Below, one piece after another: positions 24,552 to 33,486 of a stretch of DNA of 64,000 nucleotides. Below the pieces are notes generated by a model. The model saw only the letters and a program-made list of their open reading frames with translations. It made no database searches and was not told the DNA's origin. Positions within the stretch are counted from its first letter, which is position 1; the number at the start of each line of letters is the position of its first letter. The stretch is from contig NZ_JAEUMO010000032.1 of NCBI RefSeq assembly GCF_016793285.1, positions 21,249 to 85,248 of the forward strand. The letters run 5' to 3'. The DNA is from Phenylobacterium sp. (GTDB lineage: Bacteria; Pseudomonadota; Alphaproteobacteria; Caulobacterales; Caulobacteraceae). The translations under genes were made by a program, and so were the position numbers.

Positions 24552-26195
24552 ATGGCCAACGCCGCGATCCAGCTCAACACCGAGCCCTACGACGCCTCGA
24601 TTCCGCGGCCGATGGGCCGCAACTCGGCCGGCGAAGGCTTCCTGCGCGGGTTCCTGGCGCACGCCCGCGTCGACCGGTTCCATTTCTGGAACCTCCACGA
24701 CCAGTCGCGCGACGAGCTGGACGCCCTGCTGGCGCGGCTGGGCCCCGTCGACAAGCCGGTGACCTGGATCCCCAAGGCCGAGCGCGAGCGGCTGGCCGAG
24801 CCCGGCGCGGTCTACATCCCGAGCCCCGAGATGAAGTCCGAGGCCTGGGCGCGGCGCGCCCTGGGCGCTCACGCCTACTCGATCACCGGCGTCACCCACA
24901 CGATCGCCGAAACCTACATCATGGACGAGATCGCGGGCCTGCTGGCCGCCCCGCTCGAGCCCTGGGACGCCCTCGTCTGCACCTCGGAGCCCGGACGCAA
25001 GGCGGTGGAGTCGCTGCTGGAGGGCGTCGCCGGCTACTACCAGGAGCGCTTCGGCGCGACGCGGATGCCGCCGGCGCAACTGGTGACCATCCCCCTGGGG
25101 GTCCATGCGGACGACTTCCGGTTGGACGCCGGCGCGCGGCGGCGATGGCGCGCCGCGCTCGACATACCCGACGACGCGCCCGCCGCCCTGCATCTCGGGC
25201 GTTTCAGCCTGACCACCAAGATGCATCCCGGCCCGATGGGTGTGGCGCTCGCCGAGGCGGCGCGCCGGCTGGGACGGCCCGTCTACTTCATCCTCTTCGG
25301 CGGCGCGCGCCGGGACGCGGACGAGGAGGCGTTTCTGGCCGCGGCCGCGGCGCTCGCCGACGAGGGCGTGATCCTGAAGCCCGTGGGCGACACCTCGGCG
25401 ACGACCCGCGACGAGATCGTCTCGGCGGCCGACGTCTTCCTGTCGCTCAGCGACAATATCCAGGAGACCTTCGGCCTGACACCGCTGGAGGCCATGGCGG
25501 CCGGCCTGCCCTGCGTGGTCAGCGACTGGGACGGCTACAAGGACACCGTGCGCCATGGGGTGGACGGCTTCCGGGTGCGCACGCTGGCTCCGCGCCCGGG
25601 GCTGGGGCCGGACCTCGTCTACGCCTACGCCCAGCGGTTGACGAACTACGACAACTACGCCGGCTCGGCGGCCCTCTTCACGGCCCCCGACGTCGGCGAG
25701 GCCGCCGAGGCGCTCACGGCGCTGTTCGCCGACCCGGGGTTGCGGGCGCGGATGGGCGACGCGGGCCGCCGACGCGCGCGTGCGGTGTTCGACTGGCGCA
25801 TCGTGATCGGCCAGTACCAGGCGCTGTGGGCCGAACTCGCGCGCCGCCGCGCCGCGGCCCCGGAGCAGCCACCCACGGAGAACCCGTTCCGTCCCGACCC
25901 CTTCCGCATGTTCGCCGCCTATCCGAGCGCGGCGCTCTCCCACCGGACCGAGGTGTCGCTCGTCCGGCCGCTCACCGACGACGAGGCCGCCGAGCGCCTC
26001 ATGCGGCCGCATGTGCGCAATCCGGCGGCGCGTCTGCCCAGCGTGGAAGAAGCCGTCACGCTGATCGCCGTGCTGGCCGACGGCTCGCGCACGGTTGGCG
26101 CGATACTTGCTGAGACTCCGCCCGAGCGTCGTCCCTTTGTCGAAAGGGGAATCCTGTGGCTTGCGAAGTTCGGATTCTTGCGTCTGCGCGACTAA
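24552..26195 (+). CDS. Group 1 (GT4-type) glycosyltransferase with C-terminal extension
   Basis: A 547-residue cytoplasmic protein. The GT-B fold is seen from an N-terminal acceptor domain, then LHLGRFSLTTKMHPGP, and then the donor-binding motif of group 1 enzymes (SDNIQETFGLTPLEAMAAGLPCVVSDW), whose E-x7-E pattern is retained. After about residue 440 an extra domain of about 100 residues appears. It ends in a compact segment (SVEEAVTLIAVLADGSRTV through LWLAKFGFLRL) resembling a small winged-helix or PqqD-like fold. It lies 36 bp after the CHAT gene. It may glycosylate the exoprotein or a surface polymer; this is inferred only from position. Confidence 0.82.
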   Translation: MANAAIQLNTEPYDASIPRPMGRNSAGEGFLRGFLAHARVDRFHFWNLHDQSRDELDALLARLGPVDKPVTWIPKAERERLAEPGAVYIPSPEMKSEAWARRALGAHAYSITGVTHTIAETYIMDEIAGLLAAPLEPWDALVCTSEPGRKAVESLLEGVAGYYQERFGATRMPPAQLVTIPLGVHADDFRLDAGARRRWRAALDIPDDAPAALHLGRFSLTTKMHPGPMGVALAEAARRLGRPVYFILFGGARRDADEEAFLAAAAALADEGVILKPVGDTSATTRDEIVSAADVFLSLSDNIQETFGLTPLEAMAAGLPCVVSDWDGYKDTVRHGVDGFRVRTLAPRPGLGPDLVYAYAQRLTNYDNYAGSAALFTAPDVGEAAEALTALFADPGLRARMGDAGRRRARAVFDWRIVIGQYQALWAELARRRAAAPEQPPTENPFRPDPFRMFAAYPSAALSHRTEVSLVRPLTDDEAAERLMRPHVRNPAARLPSVEEAVTLIAVLADGSRTVGAILAETPPERRPFVERGILWLAKFGFLRLRD

Positions 26196-26309
26196 ACGCC
26201 ACGTACAAAGTCACGCAAGCGACCGGTTCATGTACCGTTCAGGGCCTCAATGTGGTACTCGGATGGACTGCGCACCATCGATCCAGACCGTCGTACGGGG
26301 GTGAATACC

Positions 26310-26780
26310 ATGCGTAAACTCATGATTGCAGCAGCCTTCTCGCTCGCCTTCGGCGGCGTTGCAGTGGCCAGCGACTATATCGTCGTGACGTCCAGCGACC
26401 CGGCCATCAAGCGCGGCCAGGCATTCGACGCCGGCGCCAAGGTGGCGCTGGGCGCCGGCAAGTCCCTCACGCTGATGCGGGCGTCGGGCGAACTGGTCAC
26501 GGTCCGCGGCGCGGCCGCAGGCGCCACGATCCCGGGCGCGAAGCTCGCCGCCGCCGACGCCGCGCGCTTCGAAGCCATCCGCTCGCTGGTCCAGCCGCCG
26601 CCGGAAGGCCGCACCTTCGGGGCGCGCCGGGGCGGCATCTGCCAGCCTGCCGAGACCCTCGTCACCCTGGATCAGATCGTCGCCGCGTCCGAGCAAAGCG
26701 GCTGCAAGTCGGTCGCTCGTCAGGCGCTCGAAGCCTACCTCGCCAAGAACGGCGCGGTGGCCGAGACGCAGCATAACTAG
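26310..26780 (+). CDS. Small exported protein of unknown function
   Basis: A 156-residue protein with a signal peptide (MRKLMIAAAFSLAFGGVAVA). The mature part has a short beta-rich region (GKSLTLMRASGELVTVRG) reminiscent of FecR-like or SH3-like sheets, then an Ala-rich helix and a tail with two cysteines. No family was recognised with certainty. The start is ATG at 26310 with GGGGGTG upstream. It lies 114 bp after the glycosyltransferase and just before a strong terminator, so it is probably the last gene of the secretion unit or has its own promoter. It may be an accessory of the surface system. Confidence 0.72.
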   Translation: MRKLMIAAAFSLAFGGVAVASDYIVVTSSDPAIKRGQAFDAGAKVALGAGKSLTLMRASGELVTVRGAAAGATIPGAKLAAADAARFEAIRSLVQPPPEGRTFGARRGGICQPAETLVTLDQIVAASEQSGCKSVARQALEAYLAKNGAVAETQHN

Positions 26781-26828
26781 GGCCCCAGGCCCGCCTGAGG
26801 ACTGACACACCCTCCGAAACGACACGAA

Positions 26829-26861
26829 GGGCCGGCCGGGACGTTCCCGCCGGCCCTTTTT
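26829..26861 (+). terminator. Rho-independent terminator
   Basis: The stem GGGCCGGC (26829-26836) pairs with GCCGGCCC (26849-26856). An inner GGGA/TCCC stem has a three-base loop, and five T follow. It closes the transcription unit ending with the small exported protein. Confidence 0.88.
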
Positions 26862-26948
26862 CGTATTGGGCGCTTTCACTTTCGCGCGGACCCCACTAGG
26901 TTCCGCGCCGCTTCGCCCGGGCGTCCCCCTACGGACCCTCGCGTCGAT

Positions 26949-27023
26949 GGGCCGGTAGCTCAGTGGTAGAGCATTCGACTTTTAATCGAATGGTCGTGAG
27001 TTCGAACCTCACCCGGCCTACCA
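26949..27023 (+). tRNA. tRNA-Lys (anticodon TTT)
   Basis: A full cloverleaf is visible. The acceptor stem is GGGCCGG/CCGGCCT, the D arm is GCTCAGTGGTAGAGC, the anticodon stem TTCGA/TCGAA encloses loop CTTTTAA (anticodon TTT, lysine) and the T arm is GTGAG-TTCGAAC-CTCAC. The discriminator is A and the CCA end is encoded at 27021-27023. The first acceptor pair is G-U. Confidence 0.97.
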
Positions 27024-27084
27024 AATTTCGCCGCCGCGCGCTTGCCGCCTTAACAGGGCCACGGCGCGGCGCCATGCTGGGGCC

Positions 27085-27831
27085 ATGCGCACGACCGTCC
27101 TCAGCCTGATCGTCGTCGCGGCGCTGGGCGGCGCCCTGGCCGCGGCCCCCGCCGCCGACGCACAAACCAAGAAGACGACGGCCGCGAAGGCGCCGGCGAA
27201 GGCCAAGGCGAAGCCGAGGAAGCCCGTCGAACCGCCGCCGCCCGAATACGTCCCGCAGGACCGGATGAAGACGTCCGACGAGGTGAAGCGCAGCGGCGTC
27301 GAAGGCGCGGCCACGACGCCGCTGCGCGACCTGGGCGTCCAGAAGACCGATATCCCGGAGGTTCTGCTGGCGGCACTGACCGATCCCTATGCGCGGCCGC
27401 CGCGCAACTATGGGTGCAACTACCTCACCGCCCTGGTGAAGCCGCTGGACGACGTCCTGGGGCCGGACATCGACCTGTCGCCGGTCGGCGACGAGAACCT
27501 GGTGAGCCGCGGCAGGGCGCTCGGGATCGCCGCCGACGTCGCCTCCAGCGCGCTGATCCCCTTCCGCGGCGTGGTGCGCAAGGTCTCGGGCGCCGAGGCG
27601 CACGATCGGCTGGTGCAGTCGGCCTACGTCGCCGGCAGCGTGCGCCGCGCGTACCTGAAGGGCCTGGGCGAGGCCAAGGGCTGCAACCCGCCCGCGACGC
27701 CCAGCCACGAGCGCGCGGGATCCGAGCCCGCCGCGGACAAGCGGCGGATCCCTATTCCGAAGTATCCGACCCGGACCTCTGACGCGCAGCAAACGACCGA
27801 CGGAACGCCTCCATCCGACCGTCAGAAATAG
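27085..27831 (+). CDS. Exported hypothetical protein
   Basis: A 248-residue protein with a signal peptide ([21 protein letters not shown]) and a Lys/Ala/Pro-rich linker (about residues 29-58). A globular region of about 150 residues follows, with two cysteines (near YGCNYL and KGCNPP) that could form a disulphide. No enzymatic motif is recognised. A segment with [20 protein letters not shown] suggests helices near a membrane surface. Its 3' end overlaps the 3' end of tgt on the other strand by 80 bp. The last ~40 residues are polar and may be only a loosely constrained tail. Confidence 0.75.
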   Translation: MRTTVLSLIVVAALGGALAAAPAADAQTKKTTAAKAPAKAKAKPRKPVEPPPPEYVPQDRMKTSDEVKRSGVEGAATTPLRDLGVQKTDIPEVLLAALTDPYARPPRNYGCNYLTALVKPLDDVLGPDIDLSPVGDENLVSRGRALGIAADVASSALIPFRGVVRKVSGAEAHDRLVQSAYVAGSVRRAYLKGLGEAKGCNPPATPSHERAGSEPAADKRRIPIPKYPTRTSDAQQTTDGTPPSDRQK

Positions 27832-28882
27832 CGCCGCGCATCTCGGCCATCAGGGCCTGGAAGAAGGCCAGGTTGTGCCAGGACAGCAGCACCTGTCCCA
27901 GGATCTCGTTCGCCTTCACCAGGTGGTGCAGATAGGCCTTCGAGTAGTCGCGGCTGGCGGGGACGTCGCTTGCCGGATCCAGCGGCGCCTCGTCCTCTGC
28001 GAACCGCGCGTTCTTCAGGTTGATCGGCCCGTCCCAGGTCCAGGCCTGGCCGTGGCGGCCCGAGCGCGTGGGCAGCACGCAGTCGAACATGTCGACGCCG
28101 CGGGCCACCGCCTCGACGATGTCGATGGGCTTGCCGACCCCCATGAGGTAGCGGGGGCGATCGGCGGGCAGCATGGACGGCGCGAAGTCCAGCACCTCGA
28201 CCATCGCCTGGTGCCCCTCGCCCACCGCCAGGCCGCCGATGGCGTAGCCGTCGAAGCCGGTCTCCAGCATCCGTTCCGCGCTTTCGCGGCGCAACGCCTC
28301 GTCGGTGCCCCCCTGCTGGATGCCGAACAGCGCCTGGGCGTCGCGCATGCCGAACGCGGCCCGGGATCGCGCGCCCCAGCGGGCCGAGCGGCGCATCGCC
28401 TCGGCCGCGCGCTCCGGCGTGGCGGGCAGAGCCACCAGCTCGTCCAGTTGCATGACGATGTCCGAACCCAGGAGGTCGGCCTGGATCTCCATCGACCGCT
28501 CGGGCGAGAGCCTGTGGCGGCTGCCGTCGAGGTGGCTCTGGAACGTCACCGCCTCCTCCGTGACCTTGGAGATCTTCGACAGCGACATGACCTGGAAGCC
28601 GCCGGAGTCGGTCAGGATCGGCCGCTCCCAGCGCATGAACCTGTGCAGCCCGCCCAGCCGGCGCACCCGCTCGGCCGTGGGCCGCAGCATCAGGTGGTAG
28701 GTGTTGCCGAGAATGATGTCGGCGCCGGTGGCGGCGACCTGCTCGACCGTCAGCGCCTTCACCGTGCCCGCCGTGCCGACGGGCATGAAGGCCGGCGTGC
28801 GGATGCCGCCGCGCGGCGTCGCGAGCACGCCGGTGCGCGCCTTGCCGTCTGTCGCGCCGATCGTGAACGGGAACGCGGCCAT
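27752..28882 (-). CDS. tgt: tRNA-guanine transglycosylase (queuine/preQ1), zinc cysteines missing
   Basis: A 376-residue tRNA-guanine transglycosylase that exchanges guanine-34 for preQ1 in tRNAs with GUN anticodons. Core motifs are intact: [11 protein letters not shown] with the catalytic Asp, the substrate pocket FGIQQGG and [10 protein letters not shown], and the nucleophile region [14 protein letters not shown]. The usual CXCXXC zinc site is replaced by Ser305-Asp-Val307-Pro-Ala-Ser310, although the fourth ligand His336 remains. The zinc ion is therefore probably absent or bound differently. The ATG at 28882 overlaps the queA stop (TGATG), so queA-tgt is a coupled pair in one pathway. The 3' end overlaps a convergent gene. 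Confidence 0.93.
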   Translation of the reverse strand: MAAFPFTIGATDGKARTGVLATPRGGIRTPAFMPVGTAGTVKALTVEQVAATGADIILGNTYHLMLRPTAERVRRLGGLHRFMRWERPILTDSGGFQVMSLSKISKVTEEAVTFQSHLDGSRHRLSPERSMEIQADLLGSDIVMQLDELVALPATPERAAEAMRRSARWGARSRAAFGMRDAQALFGIQQGGTDEALRRESAERMLETGFDGYAIGGLAVGEGHQAMVEVLDFAPSMLPADRPRYLMGVGKPIDIVEAVARGVDMFDCVLPTRSGRHGQAWTWDGPINLKNARFAEDEAPLDPASDVPASRDYSKAYLHHLVKANEILGQVLLSWHNLAFFQALMAEMRGAISDGRMEAFRRSFAARQRSGSDTSE

Positions 28883-29970
28883 CAGGCGGCCCTCCAGAGC
28901 AGGCTGGCGTCGCCATAGGAGTAGAACCGATAACCGGTCTCGACGGCGTGGGCGTAGGCGGCCCGCATCGTCTCCAGGCCCGCGAAGGCCGACACCAGCA
29001 TGAACAGCGTCGACTTCGGCAGGTGGAAGTTGGTCATCAGGCCGTCGGCGGCGCGGAAGCGGTAACCGGGCGTAATGAAGATCGCCGTCTCGTCGCGGAA
29101 CGGCTGTACGACGCCGTCCTCGCCGGTCGCGCTCTCCAGCAGACGCAGCGACGTGGTCCCGACGCAGACGATGCGCCCGCCCGCCGCGCGGGCCGCGTTC
29201 AGCCGCCCGGCGGTCGCGGCGTCCACTTCGCCCCATTCGGCGTGCATCCGGTGCTCGGCCAGGTTCTCGGTCTTCACCGGCAGGAAGGTCCCGGCCCCGA
29301 CGTGCAGCGTCACCCGCTCGACGCGCACGCCCATGTCCTCAAGGCGCGCCAGCAGCTCAGGCGTGAAGTGCAGGCCGGCGGTCGGCGCGGCGACCGAACC
29401 CTCCTCGTCGGCGTAGACGGTCTGGTAGTCGGCGCGGTCGCGGGCATCCTCCTCCCGCCGCGCAGCGATGTAGGGCGGCAGCGGCATCATCCCGCGCTCG
29501 GCGATCGCGGCCATCAGGTCGGGGCCCGCCAGGTCGAAGGCCAGCGTCACCTCGCCGCCCTCGCCTTTCCCGCGCACTGTGGCGTCGAGCGCGGCCAGGA
29601 GGCAGGCACGGTCGCCCTCCCCACGGGACGCCTCGCCGAAGACGATGCGGTCGCCGACGGCGAGCTTCTTTCCCGGCCGCATGAAGGCGGTCCAGACGTG
29701 GCCGGACCTCTGCTGGTGCAGCGTGGCCTCGACCGCGATCCGGCTCTCGCCGCGCACGCGATGGCCCTTCAGCCGCGCCGGGATCACGCGGGTGTCGTTG
29801 ACGACGAGCACGTCGCCGGCGCGCAGCAGGCCGGGCAGGTCATGGACGTGGAGATCGCGCAGCGGCGAGGCCGGCTCGACCAGCAGCAGGCGGGCCGAAT
29901 CCCGCGGGCTCGCGGGGCGAAGCGCGATCCGGTCCTGCGGCAGGTGGAAATCGAAGTCGGCTAGCTGCAT
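28882..29970 (-). CDS. queA: S-adenosylmethionine:tRNA ribosyltransferase-isomerase
   Basis: QueA, 362 residues, converts preQ1-34 in tRNA to epoxyqueuosine using the ribosyl part of S-adenosylmethionine. Family signatures are present: [19 protein letters not shown] at the start, [34 protein letters not shown] and [11 protein letters not shown] start at ATG 29970, which matches the canonical N-terminus; an in-frame GTG at 29991 would add seven residues. The stop overlaps the start of tgt, giving biosynthetic order in one transcript. Confidence 0.95.
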   Translation of the reverse strand: MQLADFDFHLPQDRIALRPASPRDSARLLLVEPASPLRDLHVHDLPGLLRAGDVLVVNDTRVIPARLKGHRVRGESRIAVEATLHQQRSGHVWTAFMRPGKKLAVGDRIVFGEASRGEGDRACLLAALDATVRGKGEGGEVTLAFDLAGPDLMAAIAERGMMPLPPYIAARREEDARDRADYQTVYADEEGSVAAPTAGLHFTPELLARLEDMGVRVERVTLHVGAGTFLPVKTENLAEHRMHAEWGEVDAATAGRLNAARAAGGRIVCVGTTSLRLLESATGEDGVVQPFRDETAIFITPGYRFRAADGLMTNFHLPKSTLFMLVSAFAGLETMRAAYAHAVETGYRFYSYGDASLLWRAA

Positions 29971-30024
29971 GAAGGGCGAGGTGAAGGCCACGCGGGGCGC
30001 CTCACGTCAAGCTCGGGGACACCA

Positions 30025-30960
30025 TTGCGGCGGTTCGTCGGAGGCGTGAATGCGGTCTTCACCGGGCTGGTCGCGGCGGCGGCGCTGGCGGCGGGCGGCG
30101 GGCTGCTGGCCGGTCAGGTCCCTGCGCTCGACGTCCTGACCCACCTCGCGCCGGTCTACGGCGTCATCGGGGTGGTCGGCCTGGCGTGGACGGCGCTGGC
30201 CGGCCGCGGGCCCGTCGCGGCCGTCGCGCTGCTGGCCGTCGTGGCGAGCGTGGCGCTGATCCTCCCCGAACTGCGCCGCGACACCGGCCCGGCCGCGCCG
30301 CCCGACGCCCCGGGACAGGTCAAAGTCATCCAGGTCAACGCGCTCAGGACCAACGCCGACGTGGACCGCGTCGCCCGGTGGCTTATCGCCCAACAACCCG
30401 ACTTCGTGATGGTCGCAGAGGCCCGGGCAGACCTGCGCGACGCGCTGCGACGCGCCGGCTGGAAGACCGCCGGGGCCGGCGGCACGCAGATGATCTTCAC
30501 GCGTGAGCGGTATCTGACGATGAACCGCCCGCCACGGCGGGCGGGCGCGCTCACCTTCGTCAACGCCACCTATGCGACCACGTCGGGCCCGGCCGAGGCG
30601 CTGACCACGCACGTCGGCTGGCCCACCCGACGCACGGTCGGGGCCGAATTGTCGCGCCTCGAAGAGGTGGTGGGCCAGCTCCCGCGCGAGCGCATGATCC
30701 TGGCCGGCGACTTCAATGCCGCGGGCTGGTCGCGCGAGATGCATCGCCTGGACCGAAGCCTCGGCCTCGTCCGCCGCGACCGCGCCGTCGCCACCTGGCC
30801 CGCCGAGGTGCTCGGCGTGCGCTGGCCCTTGCCCTTCGCGCCGATCGACCACGTCTACGCCGGCCCCGGCTGGGCCACCGTGAAGGTCGAGCGCGGCCCG
30901 TGGCTGGGGTCCGACCACTACCCGCTGATCGTCACCCTGGCGCCTGTCCCGGAACGCTGA
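30025..30960 (+). CDS. Membrane-anchored endonuclease/exonuclease/phosphatase-fold protein
   Basis: A 311-residue protein with two or three N-terminal transmembrane helices (about residues 8-95) and a C-terminal EEP domain (about 105-305). Conserved pieces are KVIQVNALR, VMVAEA with the metal-binding Glu, ILAGDFNAA and the terminal IDHV...GSDHYPLIV with the catalytic Asp-His. The annotated start is TTG 30025; GTG 30046 is an alternative but has a ribosome-binding site too close. The family covers nucleases, phospholipases and inositol phosphatases. In membrane-attached members a lipid or extracytoplasmic substrate is common, but the substrate here is unknown. It converges with and slightly overlaps the HD protein gene. 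Confidence 0.82.
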   Translation: MRRFVGGVNAVFTGLVAAAALAAGGGLLAGQVPALDVLTHLAPVYGVIGVVGLAWTALAGRGPVAAVALLAVVASVALILPELRRDTGPAAPPDAPGQVKVIQVNALRTNADVDRVARWLIAQQPDFVMVAEARADLRDALRRAGWKTAGAGGTQMIFTRERYLTMNRPPRRAGALTFVNATYATTSGPAEALTTHVGWPTRRTVGAELSRLEEVVGQLPRERMILAGDFNAAGWSREMHRLDRSLGLVRRDRAVATWPAEVLGVRWPLPFAPIDHVYAGPGWATVKVERGPWLGSDHYPLIVTLAPVPER

Positions 30961-31519
30961 GCGACCGCAGCGACGCGAGCTCCCGCGCCAGGTTGGCGCG
31001 CGCATCGGCCTCGTGGGCCGCCGCGAAGCCCGGGTCGGCGAAGATCGCCGGCGCGTCCAGGAACCTCCGCAGCACCGCCGCGCGTCCCCGCCGCCAGGCG
31101 TCCTGCGGAACGTGGGCGTATTCGGCCCGCACGGCCTGCGCATAGGCGTCGTAGGCCGCTGGGTCGGCGGCCAGGATCGACAGGTCGATCGAGACCAGCA
31201 CCGCCCCCAGCCTGTCGCCTGCGGGCACATGATGGCCGGCCGTCAGCAGGATCAGCCGGACCACCTCTTCCACGTCGGCCGGCGCCGCGCCCAACCTCGG
31301 CAGGTCGGCGCGGGCGAGATCGGCGCTGCGGGCTTCGTTGTCCGCCGCCTTCGGGTCGTAGACCGCATCGTGCCACCAGATCGCCCACGTCAGCAGGCGG
31401 ACCTCACGCCCGGTGAGATCCGGCCAGGCCGCCAGCCTGGTGAGGCAGTCGTCGATGTGCCGGCGCGTGTGGTAGCGCCGGTGAGGTTCGTCGTAGGCCC
31501 GCTCGAGCTGCGGGATCAC
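30932..31519 (-). CDS. HD-domain family protein
   Basis: A 195-residue soluble protein. It shows the metal-dependent HD phosphohydrolase-like arrangement: YHTRRHIDDCL near the start, WAIWWHDAVYD with the His-Asp pair, and LILLTAGHH further on, then helical sequence. Proteins of this type are often annotated as predicted metal-dependent HD phosphohydrolases with no known substrate. The ATG at 31519 overlaps the stop of the upstream cyclophilin (ATGA), so it is the last gene of a coupled coaD-cyclophilin-cyclophilin-HD unit. Confidence 0.8.
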   Translation of the reverse strand: MIPQLERAYDEPHRRYHTRRHIDDCLTRLAAWPDLTGREVRLLTWAIWWHDAVYDPKAADNEARSADLARADLPRLGAAPADVEEVVRLILLTAGHHVPAGDRLGAVLVSIDLSILAADPAAYDAYAQAVRAEYAHVPQDAWRRGRAAVLRRFLDAPAIFADPGFAAAHEADARANLARELASLRSLSVPGQAPG

Positions 31520-31980
31520 GCGTCGGTGGCCACCTTCATCGAGATGATCTTGCCGGGCGCGCGCGGCGGCTCGCCGACCGGCAGCGCATCGACGTGCTCC
31601 ATGCCGTCGGTCACCTCGCCCCAGACGGTGTATTGGCCGTCCAGGAAGCGGGCGTCGGCGTTGCAGATGAAGAACTGGCTGTTGGCCGAGTTCGGGTTGG
31701 CGGTGCGCGCCATCGAGCAGGCGCCCTTCACGTGCGGCTGCGTCGAGAATTCCGCCGGCAGGTTCGGCTTGTCCGAGCCGCCCATGCCCGAGCCGGTCGG
31801 GTCGCCGCCCTGGGCCATGAAGTTCTGGATCACGCGGTGGAAGACCACGCCGTCGTAGAAGCCTTCGCGCGCCAGCTCCTTGATGCGCTCGACATGCTTC
31901 GGCGCCAGGTCTGGGCGGAGCTTGATCGTCACGGGGCCGCCTTCCAGCTCCATGATCAGGGTGTTTTCGGCGTCCATCAT
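31516..31980 (-). CDS. Cytoplasmic cyclophilin-type peptidyl-prolyl isomerase
   Basis: A 154-residue single-domain cyclophilin without a signal peptide, close to PpiB in length. Active-site motifs are seen: VFHRVIQNFMAQGGDPTGSG, FSTQPHVKGACSMAR, and NSANSQFFIC with WGEVTDGM. It catalyses cis-trans isomerisation of prolyl bonds during folding. It overlaps both neighbours by four bases, so translation is coupled with the exported cyclophilin before it and the HD protein after it. Confidence 0.95.
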   Translation of the reverse strand: MMDAENTLIMELEGGPVTIKLRPDLAPKHVERIKELAREGFYDGVVFHRVIQNFMAQGGDPTGSGMGGSDKPNLPAEFSTQPHVKGACSMARTANPNSANSQFFICNADARFLDGQYTVWGEVTDGMEHVDALPVGEPPRAPGKIISMKVATDA

Positions 31981-32852
31981 TTCACCTCGGCTGGGATGTT
32001 CACGTCACAGGCCGTGAAGTTCGCGCCGCCGGCCGCGATGGCCCGCGCGATCTCGGCCTTGAACCAGGCGCCGGCCGGATTGATCACGCGGATCTTCGGC
32101 CGTTCGTTCTCGGGAATGTCGCTCAGGATACGCACCCGTTCCATGCGGTCCTGCGGATCGGGCACCGGCTCGCCCACCTTGATCGAGGTGACGACGTCCT
32201 GGCCCGAGATCACCCGGCCAAAGGCGGTATAGCGGCGCTCCAGCTTCGGGAAGGCGGCGCGCATCAGGAAGAACTGGCTGTTGGCGCTGTTCTCGTCCTC
32301 GCCCCGCGCCGCGCCCGCGACGCCCGGGCAGTAGAGGACGTAGCCGTTGACCTTCCCGTCGCGGGTCATGGGCGCCAGCATCATCGACTGGGTCGAGACC
32401 GGAACCGACTTGATGAAGCCCACCTCGGCGACGCTCTGGTCCTGCGCCATCGCGAAGGGCAGATCGGCGCCCCGGCGGAACAGGAACTCGGCCTTCAGTT
32501 CCGGCTTCGAAGACCCGCCGGTGCCGCGGTTCTCCGGGTCGCCGGTCTGGTCCATGAAGTCCTCGATCACCCGGAAGAAGGTGTGCCCGTCGTAGAAGTG
32601 CTCCTTGGCCAGCTCGCGCACGCGGGCCGTGAACAGCGGCGCGACCTCCGGAACCAGCTCGACGATGATCCGGCCCTTGTTGGTGTCGATCACCAGGATG
32701 TCGTCGGGATCGGGCGTGCGCCAGTCGGCCGCGGTCGGACCGCCCGGCTTCGCCGCCGCCGGGGCTGGAGCCGCGGGCCGCTTCTGCGCTGTGGCGGGCG
32801 ATGCCAGGGCCAGCGCCAGTGCGGCGGCCGAGGCGAGGGTCACGAACTTCAT
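31977..32852 (-). CDS. Periplasmic cyclophilin-type peptidyl-prolyl isomerase
   Basis: A 291-residue exported cyclophilin. The signal peptide (MKFVTLASAAALALALASPATAQ) and an Ala/Pro linker are followed by the isomerase domain (about residues 50-250). Motifs include FFRVIEDFMDQTGDP, NSANSQFFLM and FGRVISGQDVV. A short C-terminal extension with one Cys follows. The loop around PFAMAQDQSVAEVGF is longer than in the cytoplasmic paralogue next door. The pair probably serves folding on both sides of the inner membrane. It lies 33 bp after coaD. Confidence 0.93.
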   Translation of the reverse strand: MKFVTLASAAALALALASPATAQKRPAAPAPAAAKPGGPTAADWRTPDPDDILVIDTNKGRIIVELVPEVAPLFTARVRELAKEHFYDGHTFFRVIEDFMDQTGDPENRGTGGSSKPELKAEFLFRRGADLPFAMAQDQSVAEVGFIKSVPVSTQSMMLAPMTRDGKVNGYVLYCPGVAGAARGEDENSANSQFFLMRAAFPKLERRYTAFGRVISGQDVVTSIKVGEPVPDPQDRMERVRILSDIPENERPKIRVINPAGAWFKAEIARAIAAGGANFTACDVNIPAEVK

Positions 32853-32885
32853 AGCCGCTCTCGTAGCTGCCGATTGGGGCGGCGG

Positions 32886-33380
32886 CTAGGCCCGGCCCAC
32901 CTTCTCCAGCAACCGGTCCCTGACCGCAGGGCTGACGAACTTGTCGATCTCGCCGCCGAGCTGGGCGATCTCCTTCACCAGCTTCGAGGCGATGGCCAGG
33001 TGCCGCGGGTCGGCCATGAAGAACACCGTCTCGATCTCGCGGTCGAGCTGCTGGTTCATCGCGGTCATCTGGAACTCGAACTCGAAGTCGGCCACGGCGC
33101 GCAGGCCGCGGACGATGACGCTGGCGCCCAGCTCGCGGGCGAAGTGCATCGTCAGGCCCTCGTAGGGCTGGACGACGATCTCGGTCTTGGCGCGCAGCGG
33201 CGCCACGGCCTGCTCCACGATGTCGACCCGTTCCTCGAGCGAGAACAGCGGCCCCTTGCCGGCGTTGATCGCCACGCCGATGACGAGGCGGTCCACCAGC
33301 TTCGCGGCCCGCCCCATGATGTCGAGGTGGCCGTTGTGGATGGGATCGAAGGTGCCCGGATAGAAGCCGACGCGGGTCAT
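32886..33380 (-). CDS. coaD: Pantetheine-phosphate adenylyltransferase
   Basis: CoaD, 164 residues, transfers AMP to 4'-phosphopantetheine in the penultimate step of CoA synthesis. The nucleotidyltransferase motifs are complete: GFYPGTFDPIHNGHLDI at the N-terminus and VIVRGLRAVADFEFE. The conserved tail region has ASKLVKEIAQLGG. The ATG at 33380 gives the canonical N-terminus; the longer reading frame upstream is not conserved-looking. It is the first gene of the leftward folding/HD unit and diverges from a TPR-glycosyltransferase gene. Confidence 0.96.
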   Translation of the reverse strand: MTRVGFYPGTFDPIHNGHLDIMGRAAKLVDRLVIGVAINAGKGPLFSLEERVDIVEQAVAPLRAKTEIVVQPYEGLTMHFARELGASVIVRGLRAVADFEFEFQMTAMNQQLDREIETVFFMADPRHLAIASKLVKEIAQLGGEIDKFVSPAVRDRLLEKVGRA

Positions 33381-33486
33381 GCGCTTAGAGGTCCCCCAAC
33401 ACGACCTTCGCCCTTTCGCCGCAGTGCAGCGATCTGGCAAGGGCAAAGTTTGCGTCGCGGGTGGCGGCGACGCTCCGGCGGGTGGT

